Shown here in pieces: positions 37,669 through 47,357 of a stretch of DNA of 64,000 bases (position 1 is the stretch's first letter; each line of letters opens with the position of its first letter). Source of the stretch: an uncultured Prevotella sp. (GTDB taxonomy: Bacteria; Bacteroidota; Bacteroidia; Bacteroidales; Bacteroidaceae); assembly GCF_937863835.1 (NCBI RefSeq), contig NZ_CALMHT010000021.1, forward strand, positions 1 through 64,000. Direction: 5' to 3'. The notes beneath the pieces are model-generated. The model saw only the letters and a program-made list of their open reading frames with translations. It did no database searches and was not told where the DNA came from. Both the position numbers and the translations under genes were made by a program.

Positions 37669-37700
37669 TTTGTATTTCTCATAATTAGTGCTTACCTTTG
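37669..37700 (+). promoter_or_regulatory. tRNA-Pro promoter
   Basis: TTTG-N20-TACCTTTG. Confidence 0.7.
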
Positions 37701-37723
37701 CGTCCGCAAAAAGAAATTATTAG

Positions 37724-37796
37724 CGGGATTTGGCGCAGTTGGTAGCGCACACGTCTGGGGGGCGCGAGGTCGCAAGTTCGAGTCTTGTAATCCCGA
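37724..37796 (+). tRNA. tRNA-Pro(GGG)
   Basis: CGGGATTTGGCGCAGTTGGTAGCGCACACGTCTGGGGGGCGCGAGGTCGCAAGTTCGAGTCTTGTAATCCCGA. Confidence 0.93.
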
Positions 37797-37810
37797 CATT
37801 AATAACAAAA

Positions 37811-37852
37811 GGGAGTTGTAATCAGTGGATTTCAACTCCCTCTCTCTTTTTT
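37811..37852 (+). terminator. tRNA-Pro terminator
   Basis: GGGAGTTG...CAACTCCC followed by TCTCTCTTTTTT. Confidence 0.8.
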
Positions 37853-37931
37853 ATTATCAAGGTATTGAACTGCCGGACAGTAAAAACACTAAACCACAAT
37901 AAGATAATTGTCAATATTCAGTCAGAGATTT

Positions 37932-38036
37932 TACAGAGTGCCTGTGTAAACACATTACAGCGGTGCTGTAAACACTCTACAGCGGTGCTGTAACAATGCT
38001 ACAGAAGTGCAGTAACCTCTCTACAACGCTTCCGTA
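37932..38036. repeat. Array of five imperfect palindromes, ~22-bp period
   Basis: TACAGAGTGCCTGTGTA (37932), TACAGCGGTGCTGTA (37956), TACAGCGGTGCTGTA (37978), TACAGAAGTGCAGTA (38000), TACAACGCTTCCGTA (38022); spacing 24, 22, 22, 22. Confidence 0.85.
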
Positions 38037-38054
38037 ATTTTTTTAAAAGATAAG

Positions 38055-39653
38055 CTAATTGTACGTATCGTGTTTATTGTAGACTAAGATAGCATAGGGT
38101 TCGTCGTCATATCTAATGTATCCCTTTGGAATACCATTATCAAGTGTTTCTTGGGGCAAAATAACGATTCCCTGCCGTGGAAATTCATTCTCTTTTGCAT
38201 CATCATCAATGATTAGAGCGGGATGTTTGATATAAACATCAATATCATCTATTCTGCTCATTTTGTAGACATAGATATACGACAAGTCGTATTTTCTTGA
38301 TAGTTGCTTGGCTGTCTGACACACATGACGATATCCAATGTATGGATTGATTGTGGATATATTCAGTCCGATACAGAAAACCGCTGCAAACAGCCCCGCA
38401 AATAATGAATATATCGAATATGTCTTTTTACCTATAAATAAAACCGTCATAGAAGCGATACCTGCAGCAGAAAAAACAATAGCTGCAGGGATCAATGCCG
38501 GTGTAGGAAGTGTGATAAGGTCGTACTTGTCCATTATGATCAGACAGGGAAGTATTAAGGCAAAAAGCAGAGATGGAATGAATAAAGCCAGTGACACGAG
38601 TGCTGATTCTTTTATTTTGTAGAAGAGAAGTGTTGTAAAATAGATAAAAAAAGGTATAGCAGGAAGCATGTAAATTTCTATTTTGGAACTGATTAGTGAT
38701 AACAGTATAAACGTACTGACGGATACAGTCAAAAAGAACTTTTCTTCTGTCGTTTGAATGAGATTCCTATATGTTCCATGAATCAAACATACGAGTCCGA
38801 GTATTGACCATGGCGCAATGGTGTACCAATAACTGATGATATAATAATAAAAGGGGTGATCGTGACGAAATGAATGGATAGCCCTTCCGAATGTCTGATG
38901 AAGTAATTGGTTCTTAATATATGCGATACCTCCTTCTTGATAAACACACGTGAACCATACGGCGCAAAGAAAAAACAGGATGCACCATGTCTTCATGCCC
39001 CAGTAGTGATGGAATGCTCTGATTCTTTTTGTTAACAGCAGATAGCCCGTTGTACCTGCCAACGGGATTAATATCCCCATGGGGCCTTTGGTGAATACAG
39101 CCATAAAGATACATAGAGGGAATAAATATGTATATGCAACTTTTGTGCTCCTGTTGACCTCCATCTGATAGAATAAATAAAATGCGATGACAATAAACAT
39201 ACACATCAGCATGTCCATTCTGAGAATAATACCTGCACCGATGAAAAGATCACTGCTCAGTAGTAGCAATATAGCCGTAATTCTGGTTTGTCGGGAAGCG
39301 GATCTTCTGATCCATAAGTCAAAAATATATGCGACAATGAATGTAGGTACAAGAGAGAAAAAGGAAAGAAACCACATCAGATGGCATCCGAATATCTTGC
39401 GACCTAACATGACAATCCATAAGTATAAAGGAGGCTTGTCTGCATAGATTTCCCCATGATTGGTAAAAGCGAAGTAGAGTCCGCGATGTAAAGCCTCGTC
39501 TGCAATACTGAGATAACGAAGTTCGTTGGAAGGTGTGAAATCGCGTGCAATGATTAGAGGCAGTAATGCGACAACGATTGCTATAAATATGAGTAGGATA
39601 ATTCGTTCTGTGATGATATCACATTGCTTATAATGTGCAAACTTTGTTCTCAT
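38055..39653 (-). CDS. ArnT/PMT-family glycosyltransferase
   Basis: Multi-TM; SNELRYLSIADEALHRGLYFAFTNHGEIYADKPPLYLWIVMLGRKIFG. Confidence 0.85.
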   Translation of the reverse strand: MRTKFAHYKQCDIITERIILLIFIAIVVALLPLIIARDFTPSNELRYLSIADEALHRGLYFAFTNHGEIYADKPPLYLWIVMLGRKIFGCHLMWFLSFFSLVPTFIVAYIFDLWIRRSASRQTRITAILLLLSSDLFIGAGIILRMDMLMCMFIVIAFYLFYQMEVNRSTKVAYTYLFPLCIFMAVFTKGPMGILIPLAGTTGYLLLTKRIRAFHHYWGMKTWCILFFLCAVWFTCVYQEGGIAYIKNQLLHQTFGRAIHSFRHDHPFYYYIISYWYTIAPWSILGLVCLIHGTYRNLIQTTEEKFFLTVSVSTFILLSLISSKIEIYMLPAIPFFIYFTTLLFYKIKESALVSLALFIPSLLFALILPCLIIMDKYDLITLPTPALIPAAIVFSAAGIASMTVLFIGKKTYSIYSLFAGLFAAVFCIGLNISTINPYIGYRHVCQTAKQLSRKYDLSYIYVYKMSRIDDIDVYIKHPALIIDDDAKENEFPRQGIVILPQETLDNGIPKGYIRYDDEPYAILVYNKHDTYN

Positions 39654-40263
39654 GATTATTTTTTATAAGTATGAGGTTCCTGATGGTAGCAATGATGTTG
39701 AATTGACCAAGTACCTGAATCCAGTCCTCCCGGTAACTACCATAACAGATAATTAATAAGGAACCAATAAAACTGATGATCCAGAATCCGGTTGACAGTT
39801 CTGAACGTCTATGCCGATATGAATAATACCATTGATACAGGAAACGCGAAGAAAACAGGACGTTGCCCACCAGACCGACAATCAACATCCATTGAGGCAA
39901 GTTTTGGTCATACACAAAGGCTTCTCTGAATCCAGATAAATGGGCTATGATATAGAGCAATGCCATCAGAGGAATGAAATAAAGCAAAGGACGTATGAAC
40001 ACGGGAATTTTGTCCCATACTCTTTTCATTTTCAGATTCCATATATAGATGAATACTGACATAAACTGGCCGGCTAAGATGGCTATGTCTGATTTCAACC
40101 ATCCATAAGTAAAATAGAGATAACAGCCGATCAGACTAAAAACCCAATAAAGTGAGGGTGTCACCACTTTACGTTGCTTTTCTGACAAAAACCATTGCAG
40201 AAGGACGCGTATTGAAAAACAGGAGAGTGCTGCCACTCCTATCATATTTGTGAGTATATTCAT
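39628..40263 (-). CDS. Lipid-A-disaccharide-synthase N-terminal-domain (LAB_N) membrane protein
   Basis: RVLLQWFLSEKQRKVVTPSLYWVFSLIGCYLYFTYGWLKSDIAILAGQ and SSRFLYQWYYSYRHRRSELSTGFWIISFIGSLLIICYG: two LAB_N-like repeats. Confidence 0.85.
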   Translation of the reverse strand: MNILTNMIGVAALSCFSIRVLLQWFLSEKQRKVVTPSLYWVFSLIGCYLYFTYGWLKSDIAILAGQFMSVFIYIWNLKMKRVWDKIPVFIRPLLYFIPLMALLYIIAHLSGFREAFVYDQNLPQWMLIVGLVGNVLFSSRFLYQWYYSYRHRRSELSTGFWIISFIGSLLIICYGSYREDWIQVLGQFNIIATIRNLILIKNNHENKVCTL

Positions 40264-40264
40264 A

Positions 40265-40996
40265 TTAAATATACTGTGATTTGATTTGATAACGAATAGC
40301 TCGCTTCTTCATCCAACGGTAGGCGAAGCAGTCTATGAACGGCCCTTTAAGCCTGTTCCAGAGATGGAATTTGGACTGTCCGGATATACGTGGATAATGG
40401 TGGACGGGTATCTCTTTGAACCTGCCGTCCTGTTGAAGCATTATCAAGGCTGGAAGAAATCTGTGCATCCCGATAAAGAACGGAATCCGTTTGGCATATT
40501 CAGTTTGTATCACTTTCAACGGGCATCCTGTGTCTGTAGCGGTGTCTCCTGTCATCAATCGGCGAAACCTATTGGCAATTTTAGACTGAATACGTTTGAA
40601 GTGAGAATCCTTTCTGTTGGCCCGGATGCCTGTGACAAGCGGAAATTCATTCGCATAGGAGAGGAGAATGTTGAAGTCGAGAGGATCTGTTTGAAGGTCG
40701 GCGTCAATATATCCCACCCATTGCGACTCAGCATAATCGATTCCCGCTTTGATGGCGGCGCTCAGTCCTCTGTTGCCATCGAAACAAAGATAAAAGAAAT
40801 GATGACGTGCCTCGCATTCTTTTTTTATGAGATCTTGACTGTTGTCGGTCGATCCATCATTGACAAAAAGAACGCATGAAGGCACAGCACCTTGCGCTAT
40901 AAATTCCCCGAGTGCCGTTGCCAATCTGGCAATGCCTTCTTCTTCATTGTATACAGGAACGATTACTGTAAATTGATAATGTAGTGTATTGTTCAT
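40265..40996 (-). CDS. Glycosyltransferase family 2 (ArnC/DPM-like)
   Basis: FTVIVPVYNEEEGIARLATAL...FVNDGSTDNSQDLI...GYIDADLQTDP. Confidence 0.92.
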   Translation of the reverse strand: MNNTLHYQFTVIVPVYNEEEGIARLATALGEFIAQGAVPSCVLFVNDGSTDNSQDLIKKECEARHHFFYLCFDGNRGLSAAIKAGIDYAESQWVGYIDADLQTDPLDFNILLSYANEFPLVTGIRANRKDSHFKRIQSKIANRFRRLMTGDTATDTGCPLKVIQTEYAKRIPFFIGMHRFLPALIMLQQDGRFKEIPVHHYPRISGQSKFHLWNRLKGPFIDCFAYRWMKKRAIRYQIKSQYI

Positions 40997-41002
40997 TTAT
41001 TC

Positions 41003-42031
41003 TTATTGATAATAATCATTATACCAGGAGACAAATTGTTTTAGTCCTTCATGAAGTTGAACATGTGGCTTGTAACCATGTTCACTGAACAGACGGGACG
41101 AATCTGCGTAGGTTTGATATACATCTCCTTTTTGCATAGGTAGGAACTCCTTCTTAACCTCTTTACCCATTTGACGTTCAAGTTCACTGATGAAGTCCAT
41201 CAAAGGAACACGATGTCCGCATCCGATATTATAAATCTTTGTTGGAATCCCTGAAGTACATTCTTCTTGTCGTGGCGGGCATTCCAATGTACAGAGTATT
41301 CCTGATACGATATCGTCAATGTAGGTGAAGTCACGAAACAAGTTCCCGTTATTAAAGACTTTAATTGTTTTACCGTTCTTAATTGCATCAGAGAATAGCA
41401 TCGGTGACATATCAGGTCTGCCCCATGGACCGTAGACCGTAAAGAAACGGAAACCTGTTGTTGGGATTCTGTATAATGCAGAATATGCATGAGCCATTAA
41501 TTCGTTGCTCTTTTTGAATGCTGCATATAAACTTACAGGTTGGTCTGTCTTTTCCGATTCTGTGAAAGGAACATGATTATTGAGACCGTAGACGCTTGAA
41601 GATGACGCATATATCAAATGTTTTACCGAATGATACCGGCATGCTTCAAGTATGTTCAAGAAACCTAATATATTGCTTTCCATGTAACAATAGGGGTTGG
41701 ATATTGAATATCTGACGCCAGCTTGACCGGCAAGGTGGATGACATAATCAAAGCTGTTGTCCATAAAAAGTTGATCTATACCCGCTTTGTTCTCCAGTTT
41801 CATCTTTATAAAAGTAAGGTTCGGAAACGTTGTACTTTGATACTTCTTGTTATTTCCTGATGAATCATAATATACGCCAAGCCTTTTTAATCTGTCAATC
41901 TTGAGTTGGGTGCTATAATAGTTGTTGAGATCATCAATACAGATAATCTCACAATCTGTTTTTAATAATTCCAAAGTCAGTTGATTGGCTATAAATCCAG
42001 CGGCACCGGTAATAAAAATTTTCTTCTTCAT
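41003..42031 (-). CDS. NAD-dependent epimerase/dehydratase (UDP-glucuronate 4-epimerase-like)
   Basis: IFITGAAGFIANQLTLELLKTDCEIICIDDLNNYY; YAAFKKSNELMAHAYS. Confidence 0.92.
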   Translation of the reverse strand: MKKKIFITGAAGFIANQLTLELLKTDCEIICIDDLNNYYSTQLKIDRLKRLGVYYDSSGNNKKYQSTTFPNLTFIKMKLENKAGIDQLFMDNSFDYVIHLAGQAGVRYSISNPYCYMESNILGFLNILEACRYHSVKHLIYASSSSVYGLNNHVPFTESEKTDQPVSLYAAFKKSNELMAHAYSALYRIPTTGFRFFTVYGPWGRPDMSPMLFSDAIKNGKTIKVFNNGNLFRDFTYIDDIVSGILCTLECPPRQEECTSGIPTKIYNIGCGHRVPLMDFISELERQMGKEVKKEFLPMQKGDVYQTYADSSRLFSEHGYKPHVQLHEGLKQFVSWYNDYYQ

Positions 42032-42416
42032 TTAAAATGTAATAAAACTGCGTTGATTGACGTAAATATTCTTCTCTCTCTGATTTTCAACCATTATTAT
42101 AAGCCTTCATATTTATTTTTCGTACAAAGTTATAGCCTTTTCCCATAATTGCGGTGTTCTACAAATGGACATTTGTGTTCATATTTTCTCTATTGAATGT
42201 TGCATCATCTATTTGAGACATTAATATAGATATAAAGAACAGTGGCACCCCGATGTATTATATTAGAATAAAGACGATTGATTATTAAATAATTCGCAAA
42301 AAATAACTGCAAGACAATAAATATCACTAACTTTGTCATCGGTAAACATTGCGGTGTAAATTCGCGGTATACCTATCATTAGTTATCATTTAATAGAAAA
42401 TACGTTAGTACTAACA

Positions 42417-43439
42417 ATGAAAAGAATCTATCAACTTGTCGTTTTACTATTGTTCGTCAGTTTGTCGACTTATGCCCAGCAGCATGGTCCTAGACGATTT
42501 GTGTTCAACACACAAGATCCCATGGTACATGATCCGGTAATGGCCAAAGAAGGAAACAGATATTATGTCTTCTATACAGGTATGGGTATTGACAATATAT
42601 CGTCTACCGACTTGATAACATGGAAAATGGAAACGCCGGTATTCAAGAGCGTTGCAGGTTGGATAAAAGATGCGCTTCCCTTATTCAACGGCCATACATG
42701 GGCTCCTGATATTATTTACTATCAGGGAAATTACCATTTGTTTTATGCATGTTCCGCTTTTGGTAAAAACACGTCTCTGATAGGACATGCTGTCCGTTCC
42801 ACGCTCAATCCGGAAGATACGATTCATCCATGGATAGATAAGGGAAAGGTGATAGAATCTTTCCCAATGAAAGATAATTGGAATGCCATCGATCCGAATA
42901 TCATTGTAGATGAAAAAGGGAATCCTTGGATGACTTTCGGTTCTTTCTGGGACGGGATACAACTCGTCAGACTCAGTAGTGACTTATGCAAGACTGTCGG
43001 AACCCCGTTTACGATAGCCCGCCGTTATGATGTAACTCCGAAACTGAGTAAGAAACCTGGAGAAAATGCTGTTGAGGCGCCTTTTATCTTTCGTCATGGA
43101 GATTATTACTATTTATTCGTATCATGGGACTATTGTTGTCGGGGTGACAAAAGCACTTATAAAGTGGCCGTAGGTCGTTCCAAACAAATAACTGGTCCTT
43201 ATCAGGACAAAAATGGAATTAAAATGGAAAAAGGTGGCGGCTCCGTCGTCATAGCTAATAATGATGAGTTCAATGCATCCGGACATTGTGCCGCTTATCA
43301 TTTTGACGATAAGGATTATTTCGTATGTCATGCTTATTCCAGAAATGAATTCGGTGAATCCAAATTGATTATCAGAAAGATGACATGGGATCAAGATGGT
43401 TGGCCTATCGTTAGTCTGAACAGGTCTGAAACAAAATAA
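42417..43439 (+). CDS. Glycoside hydrolase family 43 (arabinan endo-1,5-alpha-L-arabinosidase-like)
   Basis: Signal peptide; VHDPVMAKEGNRYYVFYTG; WAPDIIYYQGNYHLFYACSAFGKN; NAIDPNIIVDEKGNPWMTFGSFWDGI. Confidence 0.9.
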   Translation: MKRIYQLVVLLLFVSLSTYAQQHGPRRFVFNTQDPMVHDPVMAKEGNRYYVFYTGMGIDNISSTDLITWKMETPVFKSVAGWIKDALPLFNGHTWAPDIIYYQGNYHLFYACSAFGKNTSLIGHAVRSTLNPEDTIHPWIDKGKVIESFPMKDNWNAIDPNIIVDEKGNPWMTFGSFWDGIQLVRLSSDLCKTVGTPFTIARRYDVTPKLSKKPGENAVEAPFIFRHGDYYYLFVSWDYCCRGDKSTYKVAVGRSKQITGPYQDKNGIKMEKGGGSVVIANNDEFNASGHCAAYHFDDKDYFVCHAYSRNEFGESKLIIRKMTWDQDGWPIVSLNRSETK

Positions 43440-43625
43440 AAAAAAGTCAATGTTTTGGTGTTTTATCAAAAATCAAATTAAAAAGATTATAAATCACAGT
43501 ACATCATCATAGTTTATTCATATTTTTGTTTCCGAAAAAGTCTTGGGCAATAAATATAAGATGCTGTAAACTGCAGTTTTACGGGAATGAAGCCGACCCG
43601 ATGACAATGCAGTCATGACTTCTGA

Positions 43626-43712
43626 CGAATATTATTCGAAATGGCTAATGAGAAGGAGGAAATATCACTGGAAATCTTTAAGAGTTACTTCCGATTTCAG
43701 AGCGGAATAACT
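43626..43712 (+). promoter_or_regulatory. Leader/operator region upstream of aldehyde dehydrogenase
   Basis: CGAATA-T-TATTCG palindrome (43626-43638) and hairpin AGTTACTTCCG...CGGAATAACT (43683-43712). Confidence 0.35.
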
Positions 43713-43753
43713 AAAAATCTATTAAAACATTATTAATATTTGAATCAAGTACA

Positions 43754-45190
43754 ATGAAAGAACTTAAAATGTATATCAACGGAAAGTTCGTTGATAACAA
43801 AGAAGGAAAAAGGATTGACGTATTAAACCCGTCAACAGAAGAGGTAATCAGTCGTCAGCCGGAAGGTTCTGAGGCAGATGCCGCTGCCGCAGTAGATGCT
43901 GCAGAGAAAGCACAGATTAAATGGGAAAAAGTAGCTCCCGTTGAGCGTGGCCATTATCTCAATAAACTTGCAGATGGCATCCGTAAGCATGCTGCCGAAT
44001 TTGCCGATATTATTGTTCGTGAAGGCGGTAAAACGCAGGCTTTGGCAAATGTCGAAGTAGGTGTAACAGCCGAATATTTTGATTACATGGCAGGGTGGGC
44101 ACGCCGTTATGAGGGCGAAATTATCCAGAGTGACCGTCCGAATGAGAATATCTTCTTGTTTAAGAAACCGATAGGCGTAACTGCAGGAATACTCCCATGG
44201 AACTTTCCTTTCTTCCTGATTGCCCGTAAGGCTGCTCCAGCTTTGGTAACAGGAAATACCATCGTTATGAAACCGAGCCAGTTGACTCCTGAAAATATGT
44301 ACCTTTTCTCAAAGGTTTGCCAAGAGGTAGGTTTACCGGATGGTGTCATCAATGTTATTTATGGTCGCGGTTCCGTTATCGGTCATGCTTTGGCAGGCAA
44401 CCCGAAAGTGGGTATGGTAAGTCTGACGGGAAGTGTGGCGGCAGGACAGCAGATTATGCTGGCAGCAGCTCCGAACATCACAAAAGTATCGTTAGAATTA
44501 GGTGGAAAAGCGCCTGCCATCGTACTGAAGGATGCCGACCTGGACCTTGCAGTCAAATCAATCATCGATTCACGCGTAATCAACACAGGTCAGGTATGTA
44601 ACAACGCTGAACGTGTATATGTCCACAAGAGTGTCAAAGATGACTTTATGCAGAAACTGATAGCCGGATTCAAGGCTGTCAAGACTGGCGATCCTTCTAA
44701 AATCGCAGACCTTGATATGGGGCCGATGATTGAGAAGAAGGCATTGGAAACCGTACTAGGCAAGGTGGACAATGCTGTGAAACAGGGTTGCGGGCTGATT
44801 TGCGGTGGTCATCGCATCGGTGACAAAGGTTACTTTATCGAACCGACTATTCTCGATGGTGCAAAACAGAATATGGATATTATTCAACAAGAGACCTTCG
44901 GACCAGTCTTGCCTGTTGTGGAATTTGACACAGACGATGAAGTTATCGCTATGGCAAACGATTGTGAATATGGATTGACGTCGTCTATTTATACAAAAGA
45001 TCTCGATACCTCGTTCAAGTTTATGCGTGAACTGAAGTTCGGTGAGACTTATGTCAATCGTGAAAACTTTGAAGCTATTCAGGGCTTCCATGCAGGCTGG
45101 CGTAAGTCGGGTATCGGCGGTGCTGACGGCAAACACGGACTAGAAGAATACCTACAGACTCATGTGGTATATCTTGACACTCAATATTAA
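43754..45190 (+). CDS. aldA: Aldehyde dehydrogenase, lactaldehyde dehydrogenase-like
   Basis: PWNFPFFLIARKAAPALVTGNTIVMKPSQLTP; VSLELGGKAPAIVLKDADLDLA; NTGQVCNNAERVYV. Confidence 0.9.
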   Translation: MKELKMYINGKFVDNKEGKRIDVLNPSTEEVISRQPEGSEADAAAAVDAAEKAQIKWEKVAPVERGHYLNKLADGIRKHAAEFADIIVREGGKTQALANVEVGVTAEYFDYMAGWARRYEGEIIQSDRPNENIFLFKKPIGVTAGILPWNFPFFLIARKAAPALVTGNTIVMKPSQLTPENMYLFSKVCQEVGLPDGVINVIYGRGSVIGHALAGNPKVGMVSLTGSVAAGQQIMLAAAPNITKVSLELGGKAPAIVLKDADLDLAVKSIIDSRVINTGQVCNNAERVYVHKSVKDDFMQKLIAGFKAVKTGDPSKIADLDMGPMIEKKALETVLGKVDNAVKQGCGLICGGHRIGDKGYFIEPTILDGAKQNMDIIQQETFGPVLPVVEFDTDDEVIAMANDCEYGLTSSIYTKDLDTSFKFMRELKFGETYVNRENFEAIQGFHAGWRKSGIGGADGKHGLEEYLQTHVVYLDTQY

Positions 45191-45208
45191 TATATAATAA
45201 GGTATCAT

Positions 45209-45234
45209 GGGGACGGTATTTAACGACTGTCCCC
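45209..45234 (+). other. Intergenic hairpin between aldA and lutA
   Basis: GGGGAC...GTCCCC inverted repeat, little U-tract. Confidence 0.4.
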
Positions 45235-45253
45235 AAACTAAATCATAATAAGA

Positions 45254-45991
45254 ATGAAAATCGGATTATTTGTCCCATGCTATGTGAATACGCTTTTCCC
45301 GGAAGTAGGTGTCGCGACTTATAAATTGTTGAAGCATCTGAATATAGATGTGGACTATCCACTCAACCAGACCTGTTGCGGACAACCTATGGCGAATGCA
45401 GGATTTGAGAAGAAGGCTATTCCTCTCGCCGAACGTTTTGAAGACATGTTTAAAGACTACGACTATGTTGTAGCCCCATCGGCAAGTTGTGCTGCTTTCG
45501 TAAAGTTGAATTACCCTCGACTACTCGAAGGAAAACACTTTTGTCAATCGAGCGATAAGATAATGGATGTATGCGAATTTTTGCATGACGTACTCAAAGT
45601 GACGAGTTTGCCAGGAAAGTTTCACCATAAGGTGAGTTTGCACAACAGTTGTCACGGTGTACGGGAGTTGAACCTTTCATCGGCTAGTGAACTGAATATT
45701 CCGAGTTATTCAAAAATCAAAGACCTTTTGTCGCTAGTAGAGGGTATCACAATCTATGAACCCGACCATGTTGATGAATGTTGCGGATTCGGCGGTATGT
45801 TTTCTGTAGAAGAACCCGACGTATCCGTCAGGATGGGAACAGATAAAATAAAAAACCATATTGCCACCGGTGCCGAGTATATTACAGGTCCGGACAGTTC
45901 CTGCTTGATGCACATGCAGGGCATCGCCCGCCGAACAGGTGCGCCTATTAAGTTTATTCATGTTATACAAATATTAGCCGCAGGATTATGA
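45254..45991 (+). CDS. lutA: LutA-like (Fe-S)-binding lactate oxidase subunit
   Basis: NQTCCGQPMANAG; HNSCHGVRELNL; DECCGFGGMFSV cysteine-rich CCG domains. Confidence 0.9.
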   Translation: MKIGLFVPCYVNTLFPEVGVATYKLLKHLNIDVDYPLNQTCCGQPMANAGFEKKAIPLAERFEDMFKDYDYVVAPSASCAAFVKLNYPRLLEGKHFCQSSDKIMDVCEFLHDVLKVTSLPGKFHHKVSLHNSCHGVRELNLSSASELNIPSYSKIKDLLSLVEGITIYEPDHVDECCGFGGMFSVEEPDVSVRMGTDKIKNHIATGAEYITGPDSSCLMHMQGIARRTGAPIKFIHVIQILAAGL

Positions 45992-47355
45992 GCACAAAAC
46001 ATTCAATAGCTGCACAACAGTTTCTTTCGGACCAAGAACAGTCACAATGGCATAATCAATCAATATGGTATGCACGCGCGAAACGTGACACGATGGCAAA
46101 GGGACTTCCCGAATGGGAACAGCTCCGTGACCTATCAAGTGCTATCAAGCGCCATACAGTTACCCATCTTGATTATTATCTAGAAGAGTTTGCAAGACAT
46201 GCAGAACAAAACGGAGTGATCGTCCACTGGGCAAAAGATGCCAAGGAACACAATGAAATCGTATATGATATACTTCAGAAACATCATGTTAAAAAACTAG
46301 TCAAGAGCAAATCTATGCTAACAGAAGAGTGCCGACTCAACGATTTTTTGTTTTCAAAGGGTATAGATGTTGTGGAAACAGACTTGGGTGAACGTATTCT
46401 TCAGTTGATGAAGATAGCACCTTCACATATTGTTATGCCTGCCATCCACATCAAACGTGAACAAGTGGGTAAACTTTTTGAGGAGAAACTTCATACGGAG
46501 AAAGGAAATTTTGATCCTACTTATCTTACTCGTGCTGCAAGGATGCACCTGCGAAACGAGTTTATGACTGCCGATGCAGGTATGACAGGAGGCAATTTCG
46601 GAGTGGCTGCAACGGGTGATGTTGTGGTATGTACCAACGAAGGTAATGCGGATATGAGTACATCAATGCCTAAACTGCATATTGCTTCCATCGGATTAGA
46701 AAAGATTATTCCCGATTATCAATGTCTGAGTGTATTCCAAAGACTACTTGCCCGTTCGGCAACAGGACAGCCGACAACGACATATACCTCGCATTTCCGT
46801 AAAGCCCGACCGGGAGCGGAAATGCATATCGTACTTGTCGATAATGGTCGTAGCGACATACTCGGCAATGCCGATCATTGGGAAACACTGAAGTGCTTGC
46901 GTTGCGGTGCATGTATGAATACTTGTCCGGTATATAGACGCAGTGGAGGTTACTCTTACACCTATTTTATCCCGGGTCCAATCGGCATCAATCTAGGTAT
47001 GCTTCGCAACCCGGAAGAGTATAGCGACAATGTGTCGGCATGTTCACTTTGCTGCTCTTGCGATAATGTCTGTCCGGCAAAGGTGAACTTGTCAGAACAG
47101 ATTTACCGTTGGCGTCAGACTCTTGACTCTGTAGGTAAGGCGGATCCGATGAAAAAGATGATGTCGAAAGGCATGTCGTACCTTTTCAACCATCCATCTA
47201 TCTATCAGACTAGTTTGAAATTTGCCCCGATCGTCAACCGTATGCCACGGTTTATCACTTACAACGGGATAAACGCTTGGGGAAGAGGGCGAGAATTGCC
47301 TACTTTTGCGAAAGAATCATTTGAACAGATGTGGAAAAAAGGTAAAGTGAAATAG
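45988..47355 (+). CDS. lutB: LutB-like iron-sulfur lactate utilization protein
   Basis: GMTGGNFGVAATGDVVVCTNEGNADM; CLRCGACMNTCPVYRRSGGYSY; CSLCCSCDNVCPAKVNLSEQ. Confidence 0.93.
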   Translation: MSTKHSIAAQQFLSDQEQSQWHNQSIWYARAKRDTMAKGLPEWEQLRDLSSAIKRHTVTHLDYYLEEFARHAEQNGVIVHWAKDAKEHNEIVYDILQKHHVKKLVKSKSMLTEECRLNDFLFSKGIDVVETDLGERILQLMKIAPSHIVMPAIHIKREQVGKLFEEKLHTEKGNFDPTYLTRAARMHLRNEFMTADAGMTGGNFGVAATGDVVVCTNEGNADMSTSMPKLHIASIGLEKIIPDYQCLSVFQRLLARSATGQPTTTYTSHFRKARPGAEMHIVLVDNGRSDILGNADHWETLKCLRCGACMNTCPVYRRSGGYSYTYFIPGPIGINLGMLRNPEEYSDNVSACSLCCSCDNVCPAKVNLSEQIYRWRQTLDSVGKADPMKKMMSKGMSYLFNHPSIYQTSLKFAPIVNRMPRFITYNGINAWGRGRELPTFAKESFEQMWKKGKVK

Positions 47356-47357
47356 CT

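Noticed and set aside
37730-37993. 87-aa plus-strand ORF
   Set aside because: Overlaps tRNA-Pro, its terminator and the palindrome array.
37932-38036. CRISPR-like short repeat array
   Set aside because: Units are 15-17-bp dyads with ~7-bp gaps and degenerate right-hand copies; no cas genes in the window.
40286-40879. 197-aa plus-strand ORF
   Set aside because: Antisense to the GT2 gene with clear catalytic motifs.
45209-45234. Strong terminator between aldA and lutA
   Set aside because: Stem is short and lacks a clear U tract; more likely an attenuator or processing hairpin, function unknown.
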